A DNA stretch of 64,000 nt from Morganella morganii (lineage in GTDB: Bacteria; Pseudomonadota; Gammaproteobacteria; Enterobacterales; Enterobacteriaceae), in NCBI RefSeq assembly GCF_019243775.1, contig NZ_CP069157.1:3235418-3299417 (forward strand), read 5' to 3'. The notes under the pieces are model-generated. The model made no database searches, was not told the DNA's origin, and worked only from the letters and a program-made list of their open reading frames with translations. The position numbers were made by a program, and so were the translations under genes. Shown here in pieces: positions 53,432 to 64,000 of the stretch; the first letter of the stretch is position 1; each line of letters opens with the position of its first letter.

Positions 53432-56400
53432 TTATTTATCTTTAATCAGGCTGTGCATTTCCTGTACTGAAATCACTCTCTCTGTCGGATCCATATTCAG
53501 AGACAGTGTGGTGGCAAAGCCGCCGTTCATGGTGGTGTCGTAATGCACTTTATATTGCAGGGCGCTGCGGCGGATCACTTTGGAATCCTCAATCGCCTGA
53601 CGACCGGCGGTGGTATTCACAATGTAATCGTATTCGCCGTTTTTAATTCTGTCCTGAATGTGAGGGCGACCTTCGTGCACCTTATTCACCAGGCGCGGGT
53701 TAATACCCGCCTCACCCAGCACAATCGCAGTACCGTGTGTCGCATCCAGCTCAAAACCCTGTTTCAGCAGTTTTGCCGCCAGATCCACCACCCGCGCTTT
53801 ATCACCTTCGCGGACAGAGAGCAGCGCACGGCCTTTCTTCTTCAGTGAGGAAGAGCTGCCGAGCATGGCTTTGGCAAAGGCTTCCGCAAAGGTGCGTCCC
53901 ACGCCCATCACTTCCCCGGTAGAGCGCATTTCCGGCCCTAAAATCGGGTCAACGCCCGGGAATTTGTTGAATGGCAGCACCACTTCTTTCACCGAGTAGT
54001 ACGGCGGGATGACTTCTTTTGTCACACCCTGCTGCGTCAGTGTCTGACCGGCCATCACGCGCGCTGCGACTTTCGCCAGCGGCACCCCGGTGGCTTTGGA
54101 GACAAACGGCACCGTACGCGCCGCACGCGGGTTAACTTCAATCAGATACACTTCGTTGTCTTTGACCGCAAACTGGGTGTTCATCAGACCGCGCACACGC
54201 AGTTCCATCGCCAGTTTTCTCACCTGGTCGCGCATCACATCCTGGATTTCCTGACTCAGCGTGTAAGCCGGTAACGAGCAGGCAGAATCCCCGGAGTGAA
54301 CCCCCGCCTGTTCGATGTGCTCCATAATGCCGCCAATCAGCACCTGTTCGCCGTCGCAGATAGCATCGACATCCACCTCAATCGCATCGTCGAGGAAGCG
54401 GTCAAGCAGTACCGGCGCGTCATTGGAGACACTGACTGCATTCTGGAAGTAACGGCGCAGGTCGGTTTCGTCGCAGACGATTTCCATCGCGCGACCGCCC
54501 AGCACATAAGAAGGACGCACCACCAGCGGATAACCAATTTCTTTTGCCCGCTCAACCGCCTGCTCAATATTAGAGACGGTGGCGTTTGCCGGTTGTTTCA
54601 GGCCGAGGCGGACGACCGCCTGCTGGAAACGCTCGCGGTCTTCCGCGCGGTCAATCGCATCCGGGCTGGTACCGATAACCGGCACACCGGCCGCTTCCAG
54701 GCTGCGCGCCAGTTTCAGCGGAGTCTGGCCGCCGTACTGAACAATCACACCCGCCGGTTTTTCGACACGCACGATTTCCAGCACATCTTCCAGCGTCACC
54801 GGCTCGAAATAGAGGCGGTCAGAAGTGTCGTAGTCAGTGGAAACCGTTTCCGGGTTGCAGTTGACCATGATGGTTTCGTAGCCGTCTTCACGCAGCGCCA
54901 TCGCCGCGTGTACGCAGCAGTAGTCAAACTCAATGCCCTGGCCGATACGGTTCGGCCCGCCGCCGAGTACCATAATTTTCGGTTTGTCGTTGTTCGGCTG
55001 CGCTTCACACTCTTCTTCATAGGTGGAGTAGAGATAGGCGGTGTCAGTGGCAAATTCCGCCGCGCAGGTATCCACACGCTTATAAACCGGCCACAGCTGA
55101 TAGCTGTCACGCAGTTTGCGGATTTCAGCTTCCGCCACACCGACCAGTTTTGCCAGCCGCGCATCCGCAAAACCTTTGCGTTTCAGGTGACGCAGGAATT
55201 CGGGGGTCAGGCCGTTAATCCCGACTTCTGCCACCTGCTCTTCCAGACGCACCAGCTCTTCAATCTGTACCAGGAACCAGCGGTCAACGTTGGTCAGGTT
55301 AAATACGCCGTCAACTGACAGTCCGGCGCGGAATGCGTCCGCGATATACCAGATCCGCTCGCCGCCCGCTTCTTTCAGCTCACGGCGGATGCGGGTCAGT
55401 GCATCCGGGTCGTCCAGGTTCACTTTCGGATCAAAACCGGTCGCGCCCACTTCGAGGCCGCGCAGCGCTTTTTGCAGGGATTCCTGCTGAGTGCGGCCGA
55501 TAGCCATCACTTCACCGACGGATTTCATCTGTGTGGTCAGACGGTCATTGGTGCCGGCAAATTTTTCAAAGTTAAAGCGCGGGATTTTTGTCACAACATA
55601 GTCGATGGACGGCTCAAAGGAGGCCGGTGTCAGGCCGCCGGTGATGTCGTTTGACAGTTCATCCAGCGTGTAGCCGACTGCCAGTTTGGCCGCGATTTTG
55701 GCAATCGGGAAGCCGGTCGCTTTGGAGGCCAGCGCGGAGGAGCGCGATACACGCGGGTTCATCTCGATAACAATCAGACGACCGGTTTTCGGGTTCACCG
55801 AGAACTGCACGTTGGAGCCGCCGGTTTCCACGCCGATTTCACGCAGCACCGCCATCGAGGCGTTACGCATGATTTGGTATTCTTTGTCGGTCAGGGTCTG
55901 TGCAGGGGCAACAGTGATAGAGTCACCGGTGTGGATCCCCATCGCGTCGAAGTTTTCGATGGAGCAGACAATGATGCAGTTATCATTTTTGTCCCGCACC
56001 ACTTCCATTTCATACTCTTTCCAGCCAATCAGTGATTCATCAATCAGCAGTTCGTTGGTCGGGGAGAGATCCAGGCCGCGGGTACAGATTTCCTCGAATT
56101 CTTCACGGTTATACGCAATACCGCCGCCGGTGCCGCCCATGGTGAATGACGGGCGGATAATGCACGGGAAACCGACATCATCGGCGACCGCAAACGCTTC
56201 TTCCATGGTGTGTGCGATACCGGAACGCGCTGTATCCAGACCGATTTTTTTCATCGCGATATCGAAACGGCGGCGATCTTCGGCTTTATCAATCGCATCT
56301 GCTGTCGCGCCAATCATTTCGACGCCGAACTCTGCCAGCACGCCGTGACGTTCCAGATCCAGCGCACAGTTCAGCGCGGTTTGTCCGCCCATGGTCGGCA

Positions 56401-56659
56401 GAACGGCATCCGGGCGCTCTTTTTCGATGATTTTGCGCACCACTTCCCAGTGAATCGGCTCGATGTAAGTCGCATCCGCCATTTCCGGGTCGGTCATAAT
56501 GGTTGCCGGGTTCGAGTTAACGAGGATAACGCGGTAGCCCTCTTCGCGCAGGGCTTTACACGCCTGGGCGCCGGAGTAGTCAAATTCACAGGCCTGGCCG
56601 ATAACAATCGGACCGGCGCCTAAAATCAGGATGCTGCTGATATCTGTACGTTTTGCCAT
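53432..56659 (-). CDS. carB: Carbamoyl-phosphate synthase large subunit
   Basis: Makes carbamoyl phosphate, shared by arginine and pyrimidine synthesis, from bicarbonate, ATP and ammonia channelled from CarA. The 1075 residues hold two homologous ATP-grasp halves: '[20 protein letters not shown]' near the start and '[20 protein letters not shown]' in the second half, each with the matching '[11 protein letters not shown]' and '[20 protein letters not shown]' loops. The C-terminal allosteric domain (about 935-1075), which binds UMP and ornithine in E. coli, ends the protein. Length agrees with E. coli (1073). It is 14 bases after carA. Confidence 0.97.
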   Translation of the reverse strand: MAKRTDISSILILGAGPIVIGQACEFDYSGAQACKALREEGYRVILVNSNPATIMTDPEMADATYIEPIHWEVVRKIIEKERPDAVLPTMGGQTALNCALDLERHGVLAEFGVEMIGATADAIDKAEDRRRFDIAMKKIGLDTARSGIAHTMEEAFAVADDVGFPCIIRPSFTMGGTGGGIAYNREEFEEICTRGLDLSPTNELLIDESLIGWKEYEMEVVRDKNDNCIIVCSIENFDAMGIHTGDSITVAPAQTLTDKEYQIMRNASMAVLREIGVETGGSNVQFSVNPKTGRLIVIEMNPRVSRSSALASKATGFPIAKIAAKLAVGYTLDELSNDITGGLTPASFEPSIDYVVTKIPRFNFEKFAGTNDRLTTQMKSVGEVMAIGRTQQESLQKALRGLEVGATGFDPKVNLDDPDALTRIRRELKEAGGERIWYIADAFRAGLSVDGVFNLTNVDRWFLVQIEELVRLEEQVAEVGINGLTPEFLRHLKRKGFADARLAKLVGVAEAEIRKLRDSYQLWPVYKRVDTCAAEFATDTAYLYSTYEEECEAQPNNDKPKIMVLGGGPNRIGQGIEFDYCCVHAAMALREDGYETIMVNCNPETVSTDYDTSDRLYFEPVTLEDVLEIVRVEKPAGVIVQYGGQTPLKLARSLEAAGVPVIGTSPDAIDRAEDRERFQQAVVRLGLKQPANATVSNIEQAVERAKEIGYPLVVRPSYVLGGRAMEIVCDETDLRRYFQNAVSVSNDAPVLLDRFLDDAIEVDVDAICDGEQVLIGGIMEHIEQAGVHSGDSACSLPAYTLSQEIQDVMRDQVRKLAMELRVRGLMNTQFAVKDNEVYLIEVNPRAARTVPFVSKATGVPLAKVAARVMAGQTLTQQGVTKEVIPPYYSVKEVVLPFNKFPGVDPILGPEMRSTGEVMGVGRTFAEAFAKAMLGSSSSLKKKGRALLSVREGDKARVVDLAAKLLKQGFELDATHGTAIVLGEAGINPRLVNKVHEGRPHIQDRIKNGEYDYIVNTTAGRQAIEDSKVIRRSALQYKVHYDTTMNGGFATTLSLNMDPTERVISVQEMHSLIKDK

Positions 56660-56673
56660 TTTTCTGCTCCTGA

Positions 56674-57813
56674 TCAGTGACGGGCGTTTTTCATCAGTTC
56701 AATAAAGTGGTCGAACAGCGGGGCGGCGTCGTGCGGGCCCGGGCTGGCTTCAGGGTGACCCTGGAAGCTGAATGCAGGCTTATCATTACGGTGAATACCC
56801 TGCAGTGTGCCGTCAAACAATGATTTATGCGTGACGCGCAGTGTCGCGGGCAGCGTCGCCTCATCCACCGCAAAACCGTGGTTCTGCGCGGTAATCATCA
56901 CCACATTATTTTCAATGTCTTTAACCGGGTGGTTGCCGCCGTGGTGACCAAATTTCATTTTGATGGTCTTTGCACCGCTGGCGAGTGCCAGTAACTGGTG
57001 CCCCAGGCAGATGCCGAACAACGGAATATCGGTTTCCAGGAAACGGGTGATAGCCTCAATCGCATAATCACACGGTGCCGGATCACCCGGGCCGTTGGAG
57101 AGGAAAATACCGTCCGGTGCCATTTTCAGCACCTCTTCCGCCGGGGTCTGTGCCGGTACGACGGTCAGGCGGCAGCCGCGATCCACCAGCATACGCAGAA
57201 TATTGCGTTTAGCACCGAAGTCATACGCCACCACATGAAACGGCAGCTCTTCCGCTGTTTTATCCGCCGGTAAGCCGCTGTCCAGTGTCCAGGAGCCCTG
57301 TGTCCAGCTGTATGGCTGCGCGGTGGTGACTTCTTTCGCCAGATCCAGCCCGTTAAGCCCGCTGAAGCTCTGTGCATTTTTCAGCGCCAGTGCCGCATCC
57401 GGGTGTTCACCGGCGATGATGCAGCCGTTCTGAGCGCCTTTCTCGCGCAGTAATCGGGTCAGTTTGCGGGTATCAATATCGGCGATAGCCACGACGTTGC
57501 GGTGTTTCAGGTATTCGGAGAGGCTTTCTTCACTGCGGAAATTACTGGTGGTCAGCGGCAGGTCGCGGATAACGAGGCCTTGTGCATAAACATCCGGGGA
57601 TTCTTCATCAGCACTGTTAGTGCCGGTATTACCAATATGGGGATAAGTGAGAGTGACTATCTGGCGGGAATAAGAGGGGTCGGTGAGAATTTCCTGATAC
57701 CCCGTCATCGAGGTATTAAAAACAACTTCGCCGGTAACGGCACCCTCTGCGCCGATGGCGCGTCCGTGAAATGTGGTTCCGTCTTGCAGAACCAGGATTG
57801 CTGACTTAAACAA
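56674..57813 (-). CDS. carA: Carbamoyl-phosphate synthase small subunit
   Basis: Glutaminase subunit that feeds ammonia to CarB. The 379 residues contain the class I amidotransferase triad: nucleophile in '[13 protein letters not shown]', with the His and Glu near '[20 protein letters not shown]'. It starts with TTG at 57813 preceded by GGAGGG; E. coli carA also uses TTG. Two ARG boxes and a good sigma-70 promoter lie upstream. Confidence 0.96.
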   Translation of the reverse strand: MFKSAILVLQDGTTFHGRAIGAEGAVTGEVVFNTSMTGYQEILTDPSYSRQIVTLTYPHIGNTGTNSADEESPDVYAQGLVIRDLPLTTSNFRSEESLSEYLKHRNVVAIADIDTRKLTRLLREKGAQNGCIIAGEHPDAALALKNAQSFSGLNGLDLAKEVTTAQPYSWTQGSWTLDSGLPADKTAEELPFHVVAYDFGAKRNILRMLVDRGCRLTVVPAQTPAEEVLKMAPDGIFLSNGPGDPAPCDYAIEAITRFLETDIPLFGICLGHQLLALASGAKTIKMKFGHHGGNHPVKDIENNVVMITAQNHGFAVDEATLPATLRVTHKSLFDGTLQGIHRNDKPAFSFQGHPEASPGPHDAAPLFDHFIELMKNARH

Positions 57814-57825
57814 AACACCCTCCGG

Positions 57826-57863
57826 AGGAATAATAAATCACAATTAGTGCATATTAATTCAGA
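57826..57863 (-). promoter_or_regulatory. Tandem ARG boxes (ArgR operator) of carAB
   Basis: Read on the minus strand: TCTGAATTAATATGCACT (57846-57863) and TTGTGATTTATTATTCCT (57826-57843), both near the ArgR consensus TNTGAATWWWWATTCANW and separated by 2 bases. E. coli carAB has the same TGAATTAATATGCA element in its downstream, arginine-controlled promoter. The second box ends near the GGAGGG ribosome-binding site. Confidence 0.7.
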
Positions 57864-57924
57864 TTTGGGGCTATAAAGCAATGCCAAAATAGAAATTTAA
57901 CCAAATTTTGACAAATTGCGGCGC

Positions 57925-57953
57925 ATTCTAAAGATCGAACGGGCAGTTGTCCA
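57925..57953 (-). promoter_or_regulatory. Putative upstream carA promoter
   Basis: On the minus strand -35 TGGACA (57948-57953), a 17-base spacer and -10 TAGAAT (57925-57930) form a near-consensus sigma-70 promoter 112 bases before carA. It fits the pyrimidine-controlled P1 of E. coli carAB. The rest of the gap up to dapB (57954-58190) is very AT-rich, with long A/T runs, and has no gene I can support. Confidence 0.6.
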
Positions 57954-58191
57954 GAGAAAATCGACTTTTTTATATTTTTTTACTCATCATGATCAAAACA
58001 GGCTGGCTGACAGGGATAAAACAGTATCATTATTAGCTTTATGCTGAATTTTTGATGAGATGACTGAAAAAAAGGCTAACGGCCGGAAAAAGAGGTGAGA
58101 AAGGCAAAAACAGCAATAAAAAAGAGAGTAACAACGATGATAATGATAAAAAACATAGGTCAGATAAAGAATTATAAAAAAAAGAATAGTT

Positions 58192-58223
58192 AAAGCAGTG
58201 ATAAATCAAAATATCACTGCTTT
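58192..58223 (-). terminator. dapB terminator
   Basis: On the minus strand AAAGCAGTGATA and TATCACTGCTTT form a 12-bp stem with an 8-base loop, followed shortly by a run of T. Confidence 0.65.
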
Positions 58224-58249
58224 ATCAATCTGTTGTAATTTATACTTTA

Positions 58250-59095
<846 letters not shown>

Positions 59096-59206
59096 TCAGC
59101 AGATTAACGGCTGTCCGGCCGGATTACCAGTTACCCGCCGCTATCATCAGAAAATCACAATACAGCCCGCCGATTATCAGTAAAACTGTATTTACCGGAC
59201 TGCAGA

Positions 59207-59234
59207 CAAAAAAAAGCAGAACCTGCGTTCTGCT
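59207..59234 (-). terminator. ispH operon terminator
   Basis: On the minus strand AGCAGAAC and GTTCTGCT pair around a 4-base loop and are followed by eight T. The stem overlaps the position just beyond the ispH stop. Confidence 0.85.
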
Positions 59235-59242
59235 TTGCTGTG

Positions 59243-60193
59243 TCAGACTTCTTTGATATCCACCCGTAACTCTTTCGGGACTTCAAAGATAATATTTTCC
59301 TCACGCCCCTCGAGCTGACTGATTTCATCCGCCCCCAGTTCCTGAAGACGGCTGATCACCTGCTGTACCAGCACATCCGGTGCGGATGCCCCGGCCGTCA
59401 GGCCGATAGTATCCACATCACGTAGCCAGGCGGGATTAATATCATCCGCAGAATCAATCAGATAAGACGGTTTTCCGACCCGCTGCGCCAGCTCCGCCAG
59501 CCGGTTGGAGTTTGATGAGTTTTTAGAGCCAACCACCAGCACCAGATCTGCCTGACCCGCCAGATCCCGCACTGCTTCCTGGCGGTTGGTGGTGGCATAG
59601 CAGATATCGTCTTTGCGCGGCCCGATGATTTTCGGGAAACGGGCATTCAGCGCATCAATAACTTCGGAGGTATCATCGACAGACAGAGTGGTCTGCGTCA
59701 TAAAGCTGAGGTTTTCCTCATCTTTGACGTTCAGTTTCCACACATCTTCCGGGGATTCCACCAGATACATGCCGCCTTCCGGGTTGTTGTACTGTCCCAT
59801 CGTCCCTTCCACTTCCGGATGCCCGGCGTGGCCGATCAAAATCGCCTCTTTGCCTTTGCGGCTGGCACGGGCCACTTCCATATGCACTTTGGTAACCAGC
59901 GGACAGGTGGCATCAAACAGCATGGTGAGATTACGGGAACGCGCTTCCTGGCGGATTGCCTGCGAGACACCGTGGGCGGAGAAGATCAGAATGGCGTTAT
60001 CCGGTACTTCAGCGATTTCCTCAATAAAAATCGCGCCGCGCTCACGCAGATCATTGACCACATAGCGGTTGTGCACGACTTCATGACGGACATAGATAGG
60101 CGCACCATATAACTCCAGCGCCCGCTCCACAATACTGATTGCCCGGTCAACACCTGCACAGAACCCCCGCGGGTTAGCCAGTAAAATACGCAC
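59243..60193 (-). CDS. ispH: 4-hydroxy-3-methylbut-2-enyl diphosphate reductase
   Basis: Last enzyme of the MEP pathway; makes IPP and DMAPP with a [4Fe-4S] cluster. The 316-residue protein carries the three cluster cysteines in '[12 protein letters not shown]' (Cys12), '[13 protein letters not shown]' and '[12 protein letters not shown]', plus '[15 protein letters not shown]' and '[12 protein letters not shown]'. Same length as E. coli IspH. Last gene of ileS-lspA-fkpB-ispH. Confidence 0.97.
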   Translation of the reverse strand: MRILLANPRGFCAGVDRAISIVERALELYGAPIYVRHEVVHNRYVVNDLRERGAIFIEEIAEVPDNAILIFSAHGVSQAIRQEARSRNLTMLFDATCPLVTKVHMEVARASRKGKEAILIGHAGHPEVEGTMGQYNNPEGGMYLVESPEDVWKLNVKDEENLSFMTQTTLSVDDTSEVIDALNARFPKIIGPRKDDICYATTNRQEAVRDLAGQADLVLVVGSKNSSNSNRLAELAQRVGKPSYLIDSADDINPAWLRDVDTIGLTAGASAPDVLVQQVISRLQELGADEISQLEGREENIIFEVPKELRVDIKEV

Positions 60194-60305
60194 GTTCAGC
60201 CTCCAAACGATCGCCCGGACGGGCAGTAAAACAAAAATTCAACATTTGCGCGCTACTATACCAGAGCCGTCCCCCGGACCGTAATGCTAATTATTGCTCT
60301 GTGTC

Positions 60306-60737
60306 TTATGCAGTGACGTCACGGACACTGATATCAAACGTCACATCCTGTCCGCACAGCGGATGGTTGAAATCCACCTCGACAGAATCTTCAGTAACGG
60401 ATTTGATAATCCCCGGCATTTCGCTGCCGTTCATGGCGGTAAACAGCATGATCGTGCCGGTTTCCGGCAGACCCGCTTCCAGGAAATCGGCGGCAGAGAA
60501 AAACTGAATCAGATCCGGGCTCGGCTTGCCGAACACCGCCTCACCGGGCAGTGTGAAGGTTTTTTTATCCCCGGCGGATAAGCCCAATAATTGCTGCTCC
60601 AGTGCATCAGACAAACTGCCGTCACCGAGGCGGAACAGTGCCGGTTTGCCTTGTGCTTCTGTGGAATCCGCCACCGAGCCGTCAGACAGTTTCAGGGTGT
60701 AATCCAGTAATACGCTGTGATGTTCTGCAACCTGCAT
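60306..60737 (-). CDS. fkpB: FKBP-type peptidyl-prolyl isomerase FkpB (SlpA)
   Basis: Cytoplasmic SlpA-type FKBP with an inserted IF (chaperone) domain. The 143 residues show '[18 protein letters not shown]', '[20 protein letters not shown]' and '[17 protein letters not shown]'-type ending ('[17 protein letters not shown]'), the usual split of the FKBP barrel around the IF insert. E. coli FkpB has 149. Lies between lspA and ispH as in E. coli. Confidence 0.94.
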   Translation of the reverse strand: MQVAEHHSVLLDYTLKLSDGSVADSTEAQGKPALFRLGDGSLSDALEQQLLGLSAGDKKTFTLPGEAVFGKPSPDLIQFFSAADFLEAGLPETGTIMLFTAMNGSEMPGIIKSVTEDSVEVDFNHPLCGQDVTFDISVRDVTA

Positions 60738-60762
60738 ATAATTATTACTCTCTGTATCAGAT

Positions 60763-60790
60763 AAAAAATATCCGCCTGGCGGCGGATATT
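60763..60790 (-). terminator. Hairpin between lspA and fkpB
   Basis: On the minus strand AATATCCGCC and GGCGGATATT form a 10-bp stem around GCCA, followed by TTTTATC. It sits inside the otherwise continuous ileS-lspA-fkpB-ispH cluster and may reduce readthrough into fkpB. Confidence 0.7.
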
Positions 60791-60797
60791 CGGGTCA

Positions 60798-61319
60798 TCA
60801 GTCTGATGATGTCTTGTTCTCTGGTTTGTCGCTTTTCTTACCGTCAGGGATAAAGCTTTCAATAATGATAAGCCCCGCCCCGATGATGATCCAGCTGTCC
60901 GCCAGGTTGAACGTCGGCCAGTGCCAGTCACCGACATAAAAGTCGATGTAATCCACCACAAAACCGTGCATCAGGCGATCAAGCAGGTTGCCGATCGCCC
61001 CGCCGATAATCAGTGCATAGGCAATATTACTGAGTTTATTGCGCGCACTGGTGCGGTACATCATCACCAGTAATGTCACGGAGATACCGATAGCCACCGC
61101 TGTGAAGAACCAGCGCTGCCAGCCGCCCTGAGATGCGAGGAAGCTGAATGCGGCACCGTAATTCCGCACATAGGTCAGATTAAAGTACGGTATCAGTGAT
61201 GTGGATTCATGCAGCCCGTAATTGGCTAAAATCAGCTGCTTTGAAATCGCATCCAGTACCAGTACCAGGACCGCCAGCCACAGCCAGCGCAATCCGGTCG
61301 AACACAGTGGTTTTTTCAT
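60798..61319 (-). CDS. lspA: Lipoprotein signal peptidase (signal peptidase II)
   Basis: Inner-membrane aspartic protease that removes the signal peptide from lipid-modified prolipoproteins, after Lgt. The 173-residue protein has four membrane segments and both conserved boxes: '[13 protein letters not shown]' and '[20 protein letters not shown]' with the two catalytic aspartates. The acidic/lysine tail is hydrophilic. It follows ileS with 3 bases of spacing, the classic ileS-lspA operon. Confidence 0.97.
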   Translation of the reverse strand: MKKPLCSTGLRWLWLAVLVLVLDAISKQLILANYGLHESTSLIPYFNLTYVRNYGAAFSFLASQGGWQRWFFTAVAIGISVTLLVMMYRTSARNKLSNIAYALIIGGAIGNLLDRLMHGFVVDYIDFYVGDWHWPTFNLADSWIIIGAGLIIIESFIPDGKKSDKPENKTSSD

Positions 61320-61322
61320 TTA

Positions 61323-64000
61323 TCAGGCAAACTTACGTTCTTCACCGTTTCCGGCTACGTTTGTCACACAGCGGCCGCACAGTTCAGGATGTTCACTGTC
61401 CTGACCGATGTCGGTCGCATAATGCCAGCAACGCGGACACTTACTGCCTTCCGCTTTGCCGAAGCCGATGCGCAGGCCGTCCAGCTCACTGTTTACTGCA
61501 CTTTCCGGTGCCGCAGACAGCGGTTTCACATCTGCCTGAGAGGTCAGCAGCACGAAACGCAGTTCATTACCCAGGCGGTTCAGCTGTGCCGCCAGAGCAT
61601 CATCCGCATACAGGGTCACCGCTGCTTCCAGCGAACCGCCGATCAGTTTGTCGGCACGTGCCTGCTCCAGCACTTTGTTGACTTCACCACGCACCGCCAG
61701 CAGCGTTGCCCAGTAATCATCGTTCATGCTGTCCTGTGCATTCAGTCCGAACAGGCCGTCATACCACTCTTCAGTGAAGACGTACTGAGGACGTTTGCCC
61801 GGCATCACATTCCAGATTTCATCAGCGGTGAAGGACATGATCGGCGCCATCCAGCGAACCAGAGCTTCCGCGATGTGGAACAGTGCGGTCTGACAGCTGC
61901 GGCGTGCCAGGCCATCGCTTTTCGCGGTGTACTGACGATCTTTGATGATATCCAGGTAGAAAGAGCCCATTTCCACCGAGCAGAACTGCATCAGACGCTG
62001 TACCACTTCATGGAAATCATAGGCTTCATACGATTTCAGAATATCAGCCTGTGCCGCCAGTGCGCGGCCGACAGCCCAGCGGTCTGCCACAATCATCTCT
62101 TCCGGTTTCACCATATCGGTTTCCGGATTGAAACCATTGAGGTTCGCCAGCAGGAAACGCGCAGTGTTACGGATACGGCGGTAAGAATCTGCAGAACGTT
62201 TCAGGATTTCATCCGAAACCGCAATTTCACCGGAGTAGTCAGTAGAAGCAACCCACAGACGCAGGATATCCGCGCCGAGTTTGTTCATCACATCCTGCGG
62301 GCTGATGGTGTTGCCCAGCGATTTGGACATTTTGCGTCCCTGACCATCGACGGTAAAACCGTGAGTCAGTACTTCGCGGTAAGGCGCTTTGCCTTTCATC
62401 GCGGTGGACAGCATCAGTGAGGACATAAACCAGCCGCGGTGCTGGTCAGAACCTTCCAGATACATGTCCGCAGAATTGCCATGGAACTCCGGACGGGCAT
62501 CGACAACAGCAAAGTGGGTGGATCCGGAGTCAAACCAGACATCCAGGGTATCCGGTACTTTTTCATAGATATCGGCATCATCACCCAGCAGGTCGCGCGG
62601 ATCGAGATCCCACCATGCCTGAATACCGTGCTCTTCCACACGTTTGGCGACGTCTTCCATCAGTTCCAGGGTACGCGGATGCAGTTCCTGGGTCTCTTTA
62701 TGGACAAACAGAGACATCGGTGTGCCCCAGGTGCGCTGACGGGAGATACACCAGTCCGGACGGTTTTCCACCATCGCGGTGATACGCGCTTCGCCCCAGC
62801 CCGGGATCCACTTCACGCCTTTGATTTCATTCAGAGACTGCGGACGCAGACCGTTCACATCCATCCCGATAAACCACTGTGGTGTGGCACGGAAAATAAC
62901 CGGTGTTTTGTGACGCCAGCAGCACGGATAGCTGTGCGAAATATTTTCACTGTGCAGCAGTGCGCCTTTCTCTTTCAGCAGGTCCAGAATGATGTCATTG
63001 GCTTTCAGCACAAACACACCGTCCAGTGACGGATAAGTGCCGCTGACATAACAGCCGTTCGGGCCGACCGGGTTGGCGGTTTCCAGGCCGTATTTCTGGC
63101 CGATTACATAGTCGTCAGGACCGTGGCCCGGCGCAGTATGCACAGCACCGGTACCCGCATCCAGGGTGACGTGATCGCCGAGGATAGCCGGAACGTCAAA
63201 GCCCATAAACGGATGATTAAACCGCAGCAGTTCCAGGTCGCTGCCTTTGCAGCCCGCTTCAACAGTCCAGCTGGTGATACCGGCGCGTTTCATCACGCTT
63301 TCCACCAGGTCAGCGGCCAGAATCAGGCGTTCGTCGTTCACGCGGACTAACTGATAATCAAATTCCGGGTTCAGGGAAATCGCGCGGTTCGCCGGTAAAG
63401 TCCACGGGGTGGTGGTCCAGATAACCAGAGAAACCGGCAGCCCGTCATTTTTCACGCCGAATTTGCTGTAAACCGCATCCGCGTCCGCAGCGGTGAAACG
63501 CACGTCAATGGACGGGGAGGTTTTGTCGTAATATTCCACTTCCGCTTCCGCCAGGGAAGAGGCACAGGAGGTACACCAGTGAACCGGTTTTGCCCCTTTG
63601 ACCAGATGGCCGTTGGCAATCACTTTTGCCAGTGCGCGGATAATGTGAGCTTCGGTTTTGAAGTCCATGGTCAGGTACGGATGATCCCAGTCACCCAGCA
63701 CGCCCAGACGGATAAAGTCTTCCTTCTGGCCTTCAATCTGCTCTTTTGCGTATTCACGGCAGGCAGCACGAAACTCAGCCGGTGTGACTTTATCACCCGG
63801 CTTGCCAATCACCTGTTCGACTTTGTGTTCAATCGGTAAGCCGTGGCAGTCCCAGCCCGGAATATACGGGGAGTCGAAACCGGCCATGCCTTTGGATTTA
63901 ATAATAATATCTTTGAGAATTTTATTGACTGAGTGACCAATGTGAATGCTGCCGTTTGCATACGGAGGGCCGTCATGCAGGATAAATGTTTTTTTACCGG
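61323..64000 (-). CDS. ileS: Isoleucyl-tRNA synthetase, 3' part (5' end outside window)
   Basis: Charges tRNA-Ile and edits valine. The frame continues past the window edge; an internal ATG at 63887 is not the start. Visible from the edge: '[19 protein letters not shown]' with the HIGH motif, '[14 protein letters not shown]', the CP1 editing domain ('[15 protein letters not shown]'), the KMSKS loop in '[14 protein letters not shown]', the anticodon-binding domain, and a C-terminal zinc finger ('[12 protein letters not shown]', then '[10 protein letters not shown]'). About 890 residues are present out of roughly 940. First gene of the ileS-lspA-fkpB-ispH set. Confidence 0.97.
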   Translation of the reverse strand, partial: GKKTFILHDGPPYANGSIHIGHSVNKILKDIIIKSKGMAGFDSPYIPGWDCHGLPIEHKVEQVIGKPGDKVTPAEFRAACREYAKEQIEGQKEDFIRLGVLGDWDHPYLTMDFKTEAHIIRALAKVIANGHLVKGAKPVHWCTSCASSLAEAEVEYYDKTSPSIDVRFTAADADAVYSKFGVKNDGLPVSLVIWTTTPWTLPANRAISLNPEFDYQLVRVNDERLILAADLVESVMKRAGITSWTVEAGCKGSDLELLRFNHPFMGFDVPAILGDHVTLDAGTGAVHTAPGHGPDDYVIGQKYGLETANPVGPNGCYVSGTYPSLDGVFVLKANDIILDLLKEKGALLHSENISHSYPCCWRHKTPVIFRATPQWFIGMDVNGLRPQSLNEIKGVKWIPGWGEARITAMVENRPDWCISRQRTWGTPMSLFVHKETQELHPRTLELMEDVAKRVEEHGIQAWWDLDPRDLLGDDADIYEKVPDTLDVWFDSGSTHFAVVDARPEFHGNSADMYLEGSDQHRGWFMSSLMLSTAMKGKAPYREVLTHGFTVDGQGRKMSKSLGNTISPQDVMNKLGADILRLWVASTDYSGEIAVSDEILKRSADSYRRIRNTARFLLANLNGFNPETDMVKPEEMIVADRWAVGRALAAQADILKSYEAYDFHEVVQRLMQFCSVEMGSFYLDIIKDRQYTAKSDGLARRSCQTALFHIAEALVRWMAPIMSFTADEIWNVMPGKRPQYVFTEEWYDGLFGLNAQDSMNDDYWATLLAVRGEVNKVLEQARADKLIGGSLEAAVTLYADDALAAQLNRLGNELRFVLLTSQADVKPLSAAPESAVNSELDGLRIGFGKAEGSKCPRCWHYATDIGQDSEHPELCGRCVTNVAGNGEERKFA

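Noticed and set aside
54296-55318. 340-codon plus-strand frame inside carB
   Set aside because: Antisense shadow of carB, with low-complexity His/Arg/Phe-rich translation and no ribosome-binding site or family.
57954-58190. Possible small RNA or gene in the AT-rich carA-dapB gap
   Set aside because: Only A/T runs and stop-rich frames are seen; no ribosome-binding site with an ORF and no convincing promoter-plus-terminator pair.
61389-62420. 343-codon plus-strand frame inside ileS
   Set aside because: Antisense shadow of ileS, which is complete and conserved in this stretch.

Overview
The window is a chromosomal stretch from a gammaproteobacterium of the order Enterobacterales. Gene content, close similarity to E. 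coli K-12 proteins, an ExbB with a long N-terminal extension and a divergent ThyA of the roughly 283-residue subclass all point to the family Morganellaceae. Morganella is the best guess, from recalled protein families rather than a search. Nearly all of the sequence is densely coded housekeeping DNA. I see no tRNA, rRNA, CRISPR array, insertion sequence or prophage.

Layout. (1) 1-4408: end of thyA, convergent with lgt-ptsP-rppH (lipoprotein lipidation, nitrogen PTS, RNA 5'-end decapping). (2) 4594-8058: a TPP riboswitch and the thiamine ABC transporter thiBPQ. (3) 8131-14422: SOS-type polB, rapA, an rluA broken by one extra A in a homopolymer, and a candidate 30-residue membrane peptide. (4) 14570-22919: djlA, then lptD-surA-pdxA-rsmA-apaG-apaH (outer-membrane assembly, vitamin B6, ribosome maturation, Ap4A hydrolysis), then folA. 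(5) 23091-24469: a LysE-type exporter coupled to an uncharacterised nucleotidyltransferase. (6) 24523-33458: ftsP, plsC, parC, parE, yqiA, cpdA and nudF, all on the minus strand. (7) 33678-38887: tolC behind a mar/sox/rob-like box, ygiB-ygiC, ygiD, and ribB behind an FMN riboswitch. (8) 39342-47069: ubiK, hldE, glnE, a shortened ygiF, ygiM, and a cca whose HD motif is lost. (9) 47100-51661: exbB-exbD with a Fur-like site, yghB, yqhD and dkgA. (10) 51957-53201: an AT-rich trimeric autotransporter adhesin whose signal peptide is put out of frame by a nine-A tract at the start codon. (11) 53432-64000: carAB with promoter and tandem ARG boxes, dapB, ispH, fkpB, lspA and the 3' part of ileS.

Relative to E. 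coli the window joins five blocks that lie apart there (about 64, 1, 68, 67 and 0.5 minutes). The only genes I could not match to an E. coli neighbour, apart from the 30-residue ORF, sit at two of the joints: the exporter/nucleotidyltransferase pair between folA and ftsP, and the adhesin between dkgA and carB. The most interesting signals are the adhesin start (possible slipped-strand phase switch), the rluA homopolymer frameshift (which also warns of possible sequencing error), the HD-less CCA enzyme, the truncated CHAD domain in YgiF, the nucleotidyltransferase/exporter pair, and a few very small ORFs with good ribosome-binding sites. Most genes are ordinary and are annotated from family recognition; no database search was run.
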